A stretch of DNA of 64,000 nt from Cliona cf. orientalis (taxonomy: Eukaryota; Porifera; Demospongiae; Clionaida; Clionaidae): positions 28,594,044-28,658,043 of the forward strand of contig OZ005689.1 in NCBI GenBank assembly GCA_963930775.1, in the 5' to 3' direction. Positions 46,260 through 58,490 of the stretch are shown here, in pieces. Every line of letters starts with the position of its first letter. Position 1 is the stretch's first letter. The position numbers and the translations under genes were made by a program. Below the pieces are notes generated by a model. That model was not told where the DNA came from. It did no database searches and saw only the letters and a list, made by a program, of their open reading frames with translations.

Positions 46260-47215
46260 TGGTAAAGGTCATAATTTTGAATAGTTGTTGGCCCAGTAGC
46301 CTGGTACATGTACAATGTAGGGGGTCGGGATTGAGTTATACCCAGCATGCTAATCGATCAGTGGTAGTCTGTGTAACATTATGGAGTGTACATGTCTCAG
46401 TGTATTTTTAAATGAAATTCCAGTAACTAGTCCAGTCCACTGATTGTAGATAGCTAGCCATAATAATCCATTGGCATTACGATCGTACACGGTTAAATGC
46501 TATACTTGAAGATCATAGACATCATTCATTACAAAGTTACGTTTCGTTTTTGTTTCATTTCTGGTTTCTTGGTTTCTTGATTTACTACTATCCGAGCTTA
46601 CATGATATTCTATGAAGGATAGTTACTTCAGTTTCACCAATTGGATCACAATATTTGTTACAAGTAGGATCTAAATAATAGTTACCCGTGTGAAGAGTAG
46701 TGTACTTACGCGACAGTTCGCGCTATTTTGCGAATTGTCCTAGTTCCTTAAATGGGCATCTTACGTATACTTAGGCGCACCCAATACCGTGCCAATACGC
46801 ACATATACATACGGCTATGCAAGGCTACACGTACGTTTGTACTCTACTACGTATGCATAGCGATACTATTGTTGAATTTACTTGACCACGAACAAGATTT
46901 GACAGGAAGATTATTCAGCATGTGCTTGTGGTTGCGCATATCTACGCAGCCATACCTAGATTGTAAGAATGCAGTTGTATGTACGAGCGTCGTGAGACTG
47001 GTAGGCAAGGTTTGTGTAAACTTTGCATGAGCGTGGTTAGGCTGGTCTATGTAAACTCTGTGCTGCAGTGGTTAGGTAATTACTCAGAACACAGCCGTAC
47101 GCGTACACGCGCGTAGCACGTATATGCGCATATTGCTATAAAATCTATGTATACCTGCGATAGTATGGGTATTAACGCATAATGCGTACGCGAAACTTCA
47201 CTACTCTTTTTACAC
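46260..47215. repeat. Right arm of the long inverted repeat and unassigned sequence
   Basis: 46430-46600 is the diverged inverse of 42476-42690 (GTCCAGTCCACTGATTG, CTGGTTTCTTGGTTTCTTGA). 46600-46680 resembles the flank of the palindromic repeats (TTCTATGAAGGATAG). No gene is seen in the rest. Confidence 0.55.
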
Positions 47216-47495
47216 GGGTAGAGGACATTTCTACGTGATTTAGAATACCGAAGGAGTGCATGTAGAATCCCGAGCATGCATAGTGAGGGTTCTGCTGAGC
47301 CCTGAGGTCTTCTAAACCACGTAGAAACTGACTAAGCAGTGTCCACATATTTAGATCCTAGCAACAAATGCCCAAAAGCTAGATACATAAACTGCTGCAT
47401 TGCAACAACCCTAACCATAGGCAAGAAATTTTACAGAGCTTTACATGATTTTCTATGAAGGATAGATATTTCAATTTAACCAATCAGATCACACA
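47216..47495. repeat. Palindromic repeat plus flank, copy 2
   Basis: GAGGACATTTCTACGTGATTTAG ... CCACGTAGAAACTGACTAAGCAGTGTCC, then ATCCTAGCAACAAATGCCC and CAACAACCCTAACCATAGGC, matching copy 1 at 41858-42130 in the same orientation. Confidence 0.75.
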
Positions 47496-48320
47496 ACTAG
47501 GGTCTAAGTCATGATTAGCCTTGTTCCCAGGCCGTTTGAGGGGAGAAGAAAGTTCCTGTTAAGGTAAGGTGGGGCTATTCCGATAGCGAGGTAATAACGA
47601 CAAATTACATTTCAAACAGCTGTAATCACAGGGGGTAATCAAACCTTTGCTATAGCATAGGGTAGATTAGCCTTGGACATGCTGAGCCCCGACTGTGATC
47701 GTTGAACTACCTGCATGTTTCATGGCCGACTTGATTTTATGAAACTACTAGACATGTGGAGCATGAATGAATTTTCATGATGCTAAATTACAAAAATGGG
47801 CCACCAAAGAATCAATGCTTACATTTTTACACCATGAACATAGTATATGCTTTCAAATATCATCCGTACCGTCCTTGTATACGGTAACGCGTGCCGTGGT
47901 GGAAGAGGTGTTCAAAATGCATGCTGTGGTGTGCCATGTTGGAATTGCCCCATCAGCAGATTTTCGTCCGGGACAACCATTTCCATCTTCTACAACTCTA
48001 CAACTAAGAGCTGTGCGTTTGGCAACGATTGTTGGGTTGTGATGGACAGTGAGTGATTACTGTATCTTACAGCATAGGCATCGTGGGTGAAGTCCGTTTG
48101 TAGGAGGCAACAGACCTGAAAGATCAAAATTTGTGTCGGAATTGCCCGGCCTTATCTTATATACTGTATGTGCATTATCGTTACCATGCAGTCGGAAGCG
48201 TACGGACGAGGTATACTAAGTATCTGAAGCCTAACGGCTCGATATTTCTACAGATTTGTACAGTAGACATCGCTGTCAAGCACGTTATTTTACTGTCCTA
48301 TTCACTCACTCTTAGGCACA
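47496..48320. other. No gene seen
   Basis: A fragment of the CCCAGGCCGTT inverted-repeat family at about 47517. Short frames only; a 91-aa frame at 47767-48042 has no recognisable domain. Confidence 0.45.
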
Positions 48321-48323
48321 TAT

Positions 48324-48493
48324 GTGACCGTCTACGGGAAAACCCGGCATATGGGATTCGCACACTATTCGCACAATGCGCGTTTTTAGTAGCTCAGGTC
48401 GAAATTTGTCAAAGTCCAGATTTTATCATATTCATGTCGAACAACCCTTCTAACTGTTGCCGTCGTCTACGGAGGCCAGTCGATCTATACAAA
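48324..48493 (+). mobile_element. RepG copy 10 (cut by LTR element)
   Basis: GTGACCGTCTACGGGAAAACC through CCGTCGTCTACGGAGGCCAGTCG, about 165 bp of one end, then abruptly the LTR start TGTAACA. The remaining part is not found on the far side of the retrotransposon. Confidence 0.8.
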
Positions 48494-48740
48494 TGTAACA
48501 GACACATCTAGACAAGCAGACTATTCAGCTTAACGAATTTCGTTACAAACAATAGATGTTTTCGACTGTATCATATTTGATAGCTTTGTGTTCATGTCTT
48601 GTAGCCCTGACTAGCTAGCCCTTACACTCTGTTTCACTCTATGAAAACCTCACTGATTTCTGTGCACTTCAGAATTGTATCTTGAACCTAAGCTATCTAA
48701 TGTTGACTTCACTATCACGTGCTTGAGTACTAGTGTTACA
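48494..48740 (+). repeat. 5' LTR (single copy, inferred)
   Basis: Starts TGTAAC and ends GTTACA, the short inverted ends usual for LTRs, 247 bp, directly before a primer site. No second LTR is present to confirm it. Confidence 0.7.
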
Positions 48741-48741
48741 G

Positions 48742-48759
48742 TGGTGTCAGGAGTGGGAT
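48742..48759 (+). promoter_or_regulatory. Primer binding site, tRNA-Leu type
   Basis: TGGTGTCAGGAGTGGGAT is complementary to the 3' end of a typical metazoan tRNA-Leu including CCA. It lies one base after the LTR and directly before the Gag ATG at 48761. Confidence 0.75.
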
Positions 48760-48760
48760 C

Positions 48761-49480
48761 ATGTCGGATACAGATGAGACAGTGCCTACTGGCGGGGCTC
48801 AAGATGGTGCTGCAGCCCCAGTTACTGCTGCCACAGCGACAACTACAGTTCCTGTGAGAATGAGCCTCCAACCTCCTAGTCGATTTACTGCCAAGAGTGA
48901 CGTCAATCTATGGTTCATGAGATTTGAACTATACACTGGAGAAGCTAAGATTCCAGATGGTGAGCGAGTGAAGGAAATCCTTCCACTGTTGGACGATGAG
49001 CCATTCCGGGCTGTGAGTCAGATGGGCCTCGTCAGGAGCGCCGAGTATGCAGCTGTCAAGGAATGTCTGCGACTACGGTATGGTATGGTATGGTATGGTC
49101 AATGCAGTACTGAACTTGAATGGCAATTCAAGCTGCAAGGCAGAGTGCAGGAATCTGGAGAGTCCCTTACAGAATTTGCTGGATCTCTGCGCTTTTTGGC
49201 GAGCAAAGCATTCCCAGGATGGACGGATGCACAACGGCAGGAGTTGGCACGCAACCAGTTCATTCAGGGCATTCTGTCCCCTTCTATCCAACTCTGCCTT
49301 ATGCGTGAAATGCCTGCGAGCCTGGAAACTGCCCTAGAAGAGGCTGGGAAGTTAGAATCCATTGAAGCCGCTCAGAAGCGATTACAGAGTAAGGACGAGC
49401 ACTGGCGCCCTTCCAGTTGCGGCTGCTGTCGGGGAGTCAGAAACGCTTACCCCCACAAGCCAATGCATTGAAGAGGGGGT
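48761..49480 (+). pseudogene. Gag (retrotransposon gag domain)
   Basis: 237-aa frame: low-complexity N-terminus (residues 1-35), then the capsid-like region with FTAKSDVNLWFMRFELYTGE (about 43-62) and GESLTEFAGSLRFLASKAFP, LARNQFIQGILSPSIQLCLM, the usual order in Ty3/gypsy-like Gag. A GGTATGGTATGGTATGG microrepeat at 49078-49098 looks like slippage. The frame is lost near 49440, before the zinc knuckle, which is seen in another frame. Confidence 0.82.
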
Positions 49481-50885
49481 CTGAGATCCCCCTGGACCCG
49501 AGAACTCACAAAGGAAGTACAGAGACTGACACAAGAGTTGGCTCAGTTGAGGGGAGAAAAAGGAGAACAAAGACCACTGAGATCCGTCCCTCGGCGAATT
49601 ATCCCAACATTGTTCGCTGGAACTGCAGGGGGAGAGGACACATACAGCGATATACAGCGATATGGCCCCCAACCAAGGGATTAGCAGCCTTTAAACTTCT
49701 ACGGGCCGACGGAACAGGTCAACCGTCGGCCAAGCAATTGGAGACCTCTGCTCCTGCATCTGTGGGGAGCGTGGAAACCAACTCAACAGTGACGGTGGTG
49801 GGAAAGATCCAAGACCAGGTGACCACCATGCTAGTGGATACTGGATCAGCAGTGACAGTTGTCCGGACAGATCTGTGGGAGAGTATCACTGGGGGCCATC
49901 CGATCGAGCTGAAGCGGCCAGAGCAGCCAGTTGTGGTGGCAGATGGTAAGCCTTTCGAACGGCTAGGTCAGATCTCTGTTCTCATACAGGTTGGAGGTGT
50001 GTGTACCCAACAAAATGTCTTGGTGGTCCAAGAGCTAACACAGGAGTGCTTACTTGGGGCAGATTTTGTAAAGCATCATGGCTGTGTGATCGATCTTCAA
50101 AGACACCACTTATTGGCTGGGGGGAAGCTGTCCCGCTACAATCTCTGACTTGGATGCCAGAAACCCTCTCTGCCTGTCACGTTCAGATAATGGAAACGGC
50201 TGTGATACCAGAGCAACATGAAGTCCAAGTGCAACTGTCAAAGGAGGGAGGCGGCAGCATTGAAGACTTCACGGGGATAATGGAGCCAGAGCTAAAGTTC
50301 TCTCAGCGACACAGTTTACTGTTTGCCCGGTCTATCTCGACAAGTAAGAATGGGTGCACCATTGCAAGATTGCTTAACCCTACTACTACCCCTATCACAG
50401 TGCACCAGTCGGAGAAAGTAGGAAGTTTCCACCCAGTGGAAATCACTGCAGTACACACTTTGGATGCACCTGGTTCAAGGCCTCCAATGTCCGAATCCAT
50501 ACCGGCAGAAGTAGATGCTGCCATCGCTAAAATGATGTCTGGTGTTGAAGATCTCATGGGGGAAGAAACTGACCAGCTAAGAGCACTACTGGCAAGCTAC
50601 AGTGACATTATATCCACCTCAGATACAGATATTGGCAGGACAGATAAGTTAAAACATGTGATCAACACGGAGGGCCCCCCCAATCAAGCAGGCACCACGC
50701 CGATTGCCATTCAATCGTCGTCAAGAGGTCAAGGAAATGGTGGACAAGATGTTGCAACAACAGATTATCGAGCCTGCTTATGCTCAGCGACATTAAGGCC
50801 CGGGTCTAGTAATGTAGCTGATTTGAGCTCATTAAATATGCGTATTTACAATAACTCAACAATGCTTTTATACAATGGCTTATAA
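49417..50885 (+). pseudogene. Zinc knuckle, aspartic protease and linker before RT
   Basis: A degenerate knuckle reads WNCRGRGHIQRYT at about 49618-49656, with one Cys lost. The retropepsin motif is MLVDTGSAVTVV at 49828-49863, followed by flap-like and C-terminal parts ending with ECLLGADFVKHHGCVIDL (about 50047-50100). After a frame change at about 50140 the linker continues through LLARSIST-like and DKLKHVINTEGPP (about 50643-50680), the stretch that normally leads into the RT. The RT itself is absent. Confidence 0.8.
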
Positions 50886-51472
50886 CTTGGTTTACATATA
50901 CTACTTATAGAAAGGAAAAAGTTTAAGTGGTTAATTAAGTCACATGATTAATTAAATTTTTGCTGATGGTGCATAATTGAGGGACTTTTGGTAAGTATTT
51001 GTCATTACGAGATAATATTAACAAAATAGTCCATATTTTCTATTTAAAGCCCACCCTAAAAACCTAAAAATATCAGGAACAAAATGTTTCATCAAAAATC
51101 CCTCAGGATAAAATTTTAGTATTTGTTGATAAAGTAGCAAAATTAATTGTGGTTACCTAACGTTAATAGGCCGCCTAATTAAAAATACCACTTTCGGTGT
51201 CACGCCCACTATGACGTCATGTTTTGAGGTTAATTAACGTAATTAATTTTTTGGAAAGAGTAAAAGTAGTGCTTTGTGATGATGCATAATTGATGTCCAC
51301 AGCATGTTCTGGTGCTGAGATATGTAGCATTATATTTGGTATTAAATACTGACAGATATATGCTGACCCAGGCCTTAAGTTATTAACCCTTTAGGGCCTA
51401 TAATATATACGCGAATAGGGCGTGGCCGAGATTAATTATGCCAACACGTGTGTTTATAGCTAGATAGTAGAT
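50800..51472. other. No gene seen
   Basis: AT-rich non-coding sequence between the truncated LTR element and the long-TIR element. It contains a run of TTAATTAA-type motifs. Confidence 0.5.
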
Positions 51473-51939
51473 GGGTCATTCCAAGTGAGACCAACATGAA
51501 AAATGGACAACCGTCGCCGATTTCTTCGAAACTTGGTATACACATAGTAGGGGTGTAGACATTGAACCACAACAATTTTTGGTGCTTAATGTTGTATGTA
51601 TGTATGGCTTCCTAGTAAAAGCACATTAAAATTGTGCCTTTCTTAGAATTTTTCCCATACCCTATGACATAAAAAGCGATTTATCTCGGACAATTTACAA
51701 GCTCTTGACAAAATAAAAATATATTTTTGTAGCACTTGAAATGCGCTTTCAGATGATATCCGACATGTTGGTTTTTAATCAGATTGGGGTCAAAGGTCAG
51801 TCTGTGATTTTCTCGGATTAATTTTGAGTTTTTCCAGTTGATGGGATCCTTCAATTTATCCCAAAATTGGTACAGGTGTTCTTTGAACATCCCTCATTTT
51901 GGGATTAAAATGTGTTGGGCTGATCATGGGTTCAGGTGA
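51473..51939 (+). repeat. Left terminal inverted repeat (about 467 bp)
   Basis: Pairs with 62990-63428: for example CCAACATGTTGGTTTTTAAT-type, GGTCAAAGGTCAG and GGGCTGAT(C/T)ATGGGTTCAGGTGA segments are complementary in order. Homology stops after GGGTTCAGGTGA. Confidence 0.9.
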
Positions 51940-52182
51940 TACATGCACATAATATTATAGTATCTTAATAGAAGCTGCAAGCATCAACCATTATTCACAA
52001 ACAGGTTAAAATGTTAATTTGATGCTAGACATTTAGAGTAGTAGTCAGTTACAGCCTTAGTAATGTAACATTATAGTCTAATTCAATCCAGCTGTCTGAT
52101 TGCTAATATACTAAGAATCTAGAAAGTTGCAGGAAGTTGAAGAGAAGATTTGAAAACCAGGTAGTACTACTTAGAAATAGCT

Positions 52183-53895
52183 ATGGCAACATCCCAATCA
52201 AGCAGTGCTAAGGCTCAATCTCAGTGGAGAAGCACTTGCTGTAATCCCTTTAAAATTAGTGGTCACACAGCCAAGAGAAGTGCCTTGAGATCTGTTACTA
52301 ACTGGATGTGTGAGAAGCACCCACAAGTTCAGAGGGGCTCCAAAATATGTGATACCTGCAGAAAGAAGTTGGCAAAGCTTTCTGAAGCTCCTACTTTGGA
52401 TTTAGAATGTGACATAAGTCTACTCACCCAATCAGATTCGAGTGATTCAGAAGTAATTGAAGAGGAAGAGTGTGACTCTTTATACTTAGTTAATCAGTGC
52501 TTGGAGGATTTGGATGAGACACCTGTCACCAAACGGAAATTACGAACCAAGAAATACTCAAAAAGGAAACTTGAAATTGCGACAGCGAAGATGGAGGCAG
52601 CTATCTTAGGAGAAAGACCAAGTGGTTCACTTAAGCCAAATGACGAGAGCGAGATCTTACAGCAGCTCAAGGAGAAATTTCATTCCACAGCAGAGAGCAG
52701 TGTCAAAGTGCAAATCTTGACCATATTACCTAAAAGTTGGTCAATCAGCAAGATTCAAGCCGAATTTCAATTTTGGGGCATCGAACTTCATGGCTCGGAA
52801 AGTGAAACAACTTGTCAAGGATAAGGGTATACTCTCTAGTCCTGACCCAAGGCCTGGTCATACTATACAACAAGAAACCAGTGATCTTGTAGTTGGTTTC
52901 TACGAGAGTGATGGTTGCAGTAGATTGATGCCTTGGAAAAAAAAGATTTTGTGTCAGTAAAACTTGAACATGGCCGAACACAAGTCCAAAAACGACTAAT
53001 ATTGTGCAATCTAAGAGAGCTCTATCAACTCTTCAAGGAAAAGCATCCTCATGAGCAGGTTCGATTCTCCAAGTTTGCAGAGCTTCGCCCTAAGCATGCA
53101 TTGTGTTCTCGCTGGAGCTAGTGGCACTCACTCCGTTAGTGTGTGCACTATACACCAGAATGTGAAGCTTATGCTGCGTGGTGCACGACTACATGACCTC
53201 ACCTCTTCTGATGATAACCCTCTTTTGTCATATCATCACTGCTTAGCAAGACTTACTTGCAATCCCCCTTTGCCTGATTGCTATCTTGGCGAGTGCAAAT
53301 TTTGCCCTGGAACAGACCTGCTAAAAGAGCAACTATTCACAGTTTTTGATGCAAGCATGATAGACACCATCACTTACAAGCAGTGGACAGCTGTCGATCG
53401 TTCTACCCTTGAGACAGTAAATCAGCATTCATATGACTTTGTGGAAACATTTTGTGAAAAGCTGGAAGCACTTCGATCCCATTCATTTATTGCAACACAA
53501 CAAAGCCATTTTTTGGACCAGTGCAAATCATCCTTGAAACCTGGTGAGCTAGTAGTATGTGCTGATTTTTCAGAAAATTATGCTTTTGTTCTTCAAGATG
53601 CTGCTGCTCAAGGGTTTCACTGGAACAATGCTCAGGCAACTCTCCATCCTTTCGTTGCTTACTTCAGAGAATCAAACACCAGTGAGATTAGTCACCTTAA
53701 TTTTGTTGTGATCTCAATGCCTGCACCACGATACAGTTGCTGTTCATCTTTTTCAAAGGAAGCTTATCTCATTTTTGCAACATAGATTGAGTATTTTTCC
53801 AGTAAAGATAATTTACTCTTCAGACGGTGCAGCTTTCCAGTATAAAAACCGAAAGGATTTTATCAACCTCTGCAACCACCAGGCAGATTTTGGAA
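52183..53895 (+). pseudogene. Transposase part 1: Cys-rich N-terminus and first catalytic motifs
   Basis: ATG at 52183 opens a 213-aa frame with a Cys pattern (STCCNPFKISGH ... WMCEKHPQV ... SKICDTCRKKLAKL) that could bind zinc. Further frames hold DFVSVKLEHGRTQVQKRLIL, LYQLFKEKHP and GTHSVSVCTIHQNVKLML. Candidate catalytic Asp residues are in VVCADFSENYAFVLQD (about 53557-53604) and YSSDGAAFQYKN (about 53814-53849). Frameshifts occur near 52775, 52940 (an A8 run), 53095 and 53715. The reading is cut after HQADFG at 53895 by the first insertion. Confidence 0.75.
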
Positions 53896-55676
<1,781 letters not shown>

Positions 55677-55983
55677 GGAATACCAGCTGAATGGCATTTT
55701 TCCGCCACATCACATGGTAAAGGTGCTTGTGATGGGCTTGGTGGCACTGTAAAACGGCTTGCCACAAAAGCAAGCTTGCAGAGACCATATGAGGATCAAA
55801 TTATGACACCACTTCAACTCTACCAGTGGGCTTCTAAGAGTATACCTGGGATCAATTTTGAATACTGCACATTAGAGGAGCACGAGAGTGAGAAGACACA
55901 ACTTGAAAAACGATTTGATAGTTCTCGAACAATAGCAGGAACTCGCAGGCTACACTGCTTCATACCAAACTCCAGAGGATCCT
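55677..55983 (+). pseudogene. Transposase part 2
   Basis: Resumes with PAEWHFSATSHGKGACDG, GGTVKRLATKASLQRPYEDQ, LQLYQWASKSIPGINFEYC and FDSSRTIAGTRRLHCFIPNS. HGKGACDG could supply a third active-site acidic residue. The frame is open and matches the order after part 1; it stops at the second insertion after RGS. Confidence 0.75.
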
Positions 55984-56276
55984 TTAACTCTGGTCACAGA
56001 CTGTAATTGTATGTGCCATCTACTGATAATTGATGGTACTTCTGCCGACCGCTATTTATATGTACATGCAGTTTGGCAGGAGCTGGGCCGGCACCTGCCT
56101 GATCACGTACGTGCACATCCTTGCATGTCGCTGGTGTCCGCATGGCTGAGTGCTGTGCTGATGCATGCTACCATTGCATGCAGGCCGATGTGTGTCACGT
56201 GACGCTGAACTCTGACCCGTGTTTTGGGGGGAAGTCCCCAAACACGGGCCCCCGACTGGGGTCCAAGTGCCGGTCC
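55984..56276 (-). repeat. Split direct repeat B2
   Basis: 293 bp, nearly identical to B1 at 56511-56803 (TTAACTCTGGTCACAGACTG to GTGCCGGTCC). High identity suggests a fairly recent copy. Confidence 0.93.
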
Positions 56277-56354
56277 AACAATCACATCTAGCTAGATGGA
56301 GAAACGGACATTGAGCCCCTTCAGTTAGAGCGGATGACGGGGGTGGATGGTGGG

Positions 56355-56510
56355 AAGACAGACAGTTACTACGTGTGCCCAGCTCAACTCACACATGCAC
56401 TCTTGCCCTTGTGCGCATGCTCCTAGAAGTATCCAACCCTGCTAGAGTGGCCGCGCGCCGTGGGGGGCCGGCTCCCGGCGTTAACTACATTTAACTCTGT
56501 TAAACTTCAT
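56355..56510 (-). repeat. Split direct repeat A2
   Basis: 156 bp, nearly identical to A1 at 61946-62098 (AAGACAGACAGTTAC to GTTAAACTTCAT). Abuts B1. Confidence 0.93.
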
Positions 56511-56803
56511 TTAACTCTGGTCACAGACTGTAATTGTATGTGCCATCTACTGATAATTGATGGTACTTCTGCCGACCGCTATTTATATGTACATGCAGTT
56601 TGGCAGGAGCTGGGCCGGCACCTGCCTGATCACGTACGTGCACATCCTTGCATGTCGCTGGTGTCCGCATGGCTGAGTGCTGTGCTGATGCATGCTACCA
56701 TTGCATGCAGGCTGATGTGTGTGACGTGACGCTGAACTCTGACCCGTGTTTTGGGGGGAAGTCCCCAAACGCGGGCCCCCGACTGGGGTCCAAGTGCCGG
56801 TCC
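56511..56803 (-). repeat. Split direct repeat B1
   Basis: Internal copy of the 293-bp B repeat, directly joined to A2. Confidence 0.93.
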
Positions 56804-57032
56804 CAAAGGGGAGTGGACACTAGAGGCCACTCCCCCCCCCCAAAACTTAGTAAGATTATGGTTCAGACACATACCTTGATAGGCCGAGAACACCCCCCTG
56901 GTGCGAGTAACAGTGAATGTTATAATCTCTGATAAGTAGGAGATCCAATCTACTTTATGCAACAAGTAGACAGAATACATAGCAATGTACATGTAATACA
57001 TACTATTATTGGCTACCACAAACTTATAATGG

Positions 57033-58036
57033 TTACTGTGACTTGTTCGCTGATGGGTTATTGGCTCTGTCCAGAACAGCAGACAATGCAGCTAAATGCT
57101 CTTTTGGCGTACGAATATACTGCAGAAATGCCGCACTGTGCCAACGGCCGAGTGTCTGGATTGTCGAATCTTCCACGCCAGCTGCTGCCGCAGTTGTAGC
57201 TGCACCAATGCGGAAACTGTGTCCAGCATATTGGTCTTGCTGCAAGCCGAGGGAGTTTAATATCTCCCGAATCTGACCCACAAACTTTTGCTTAGACAAG
57301 CCTTTCGGGATGAGTCAATGAAAAATGGACCCGGTTGGTCACCCCTAATCTCAATGAATTTCAAGATTGCTGTCACCGGACATAGTAGGGACTCTGTCCG
57401 ACCTACAATGATATTTGATCCTGCTCCAAACTGGTCACATTTGGATACTTTCAAATGAAACTATCATGGTTGGGTGTGTATGGCTGTCAACGGCTACATC
57501 ACCCCATGTTAAACCAGTAGCTGGATTGAAGTGTGAAGGCGAGTCAGGCAACAGTTCTCCGAGTCTAACAAACCCGAAAAAGGCTGACGCCGCTACTGCC
57601 CAAAGGACTACTCTGTCGTGATTTTGTGAGGTCACCAATGATTGTTGTATGGCTTGCATTATTTGGATCGTTATCGGGAGTCTGATGCGAGGAGGCGAGC
57701 CTTTAAGAACTCGCATTCGACTAATCCCGGCCTGGACCCTTTTCAGGATTGGCAGCGAAGACTGATCTCTTGGGTCAGCAGGCCTAGGGAAATTTGCATG
57801 CTCCTTAGTGCGGACAGGTATGATTTTCCCGTCTGAGGAGCCAAACCCTGGTCAGCTAAATAAGCCGCAAAGCTGCATAGAAGTTGTTCAGATAGAGGAA
57901 AAGGTTGTATTACATTGTAGTGAATGCAGAATGAATGAAAGCGTTTCATAGCTGCTTTGTAAGTTTTTTGAGTAGATGGCGCTAGGCCGTTTTGAAAATA
58001 GAGTTGAATTGAAGGTTCCAACGCCGAGAGGTCCAA
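57033..58036 (-). pseudogene. Tyrosine recombinase of Ngaro-like element
   Basis: From right to left: the N-terminal core-binding part (58036-57743; GLAPSTQKTYKAAMKRFHSF, LLCSFAAYLADQGLAPQTGK); the arginine block ASAFFGFVRLGELL (about 57600); then in other frames KVSKCDQFGAGSNIIVGRT and CPVTAILKFIEIRGDQPGPF; and the C-terminus with HSFRIGAATTAAAAG (H-x-x-R) and TLGRWHSAAFLQYIRT (His/Trp and candidate Tyr), about 57235-57110. Small frameshifts near 57725, 57440 and 57300 break it. In intact relatives it integrates the circular cDNA. Confidence 0.85.
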
Positions 58037-58490
58037 TCCGACTGTGGATCCAGAAGCAGATCCAGTAGATGGTGGGGTATGGGAGTAGGTTGTAGGTTTG
58101 CATTTGGAACCTTTGAGAGGAAAAGAGGAAGATTATTACGTGACAGTGCATCTGCCAGGAGATTAGCTTTAGTGTCTATGTAAACCGGGTGGAGAAAACA
58201 AGCCTGCCGTGCTTCTATAAATACTAAGCAGCGGAGCATGTGCATAATACCCGGCACTTTGCTTGTCCTAGAACGGAGGCACGCCACAACTACTTGGTTG
58301 TCACAATGACAAATAATGTGGTGTCCAGCCCACACATTGCCCCACGTCGCTACAGCAAGGATGATAGGGATAAGTTCTTTTTCAGCTATAGACAAAGTGT
58401 GGGATCGGCTATCCCATTGCAGCTGAAACCACGAGCGGTGTTGCCATGCCCCGCATCCCCACAAGCCTGAGGCGTCAGTTGTGAGTTGTG
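57982..58490 (-). pseudogene. RNase H domain of Ngaro-like element
   Basis: Frame 58464-57982: WGCGAWQHRSWFQLQWD, IAEKELIPIILAVATWG (Glu), IICHCDNQVVVACLRSRTS (Asp) and DTKANLLADALSRNNL (final Asp region). The first Asp (TTDASG-type) lies just upstream at the RT end and is separated by a frameshift caused by a 7-bp tandem duplication AGTTGTG (58477-58490, plus strand). Confidence 0.85.

Larger units (their letters stand above)
48494..50795 (+). mobile_element. LTR retrotransposon, Ty3/gypsy-like, 3' truncated
   Basis: A 5' LTR, primer binding site, Gag, zinc knuckle and aspartic protease occur in order. The sequence stops homology just before the RT proper at about 50795 and has no 3' LTR. 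Truncation by deletion is inferred. Confidence 0.8.

Noticed and set aside
55984..56803. Nearly identical 293-bp repeats taken as LTRs
   Set aside because: They flank another repeat (A2) on one side of the element only. With A1 at the far end they form the A1...B1-A2-B2 arrangement of Ngaro/PAT elements, and a tyrosine recombinase, not an integrase, is encoded.
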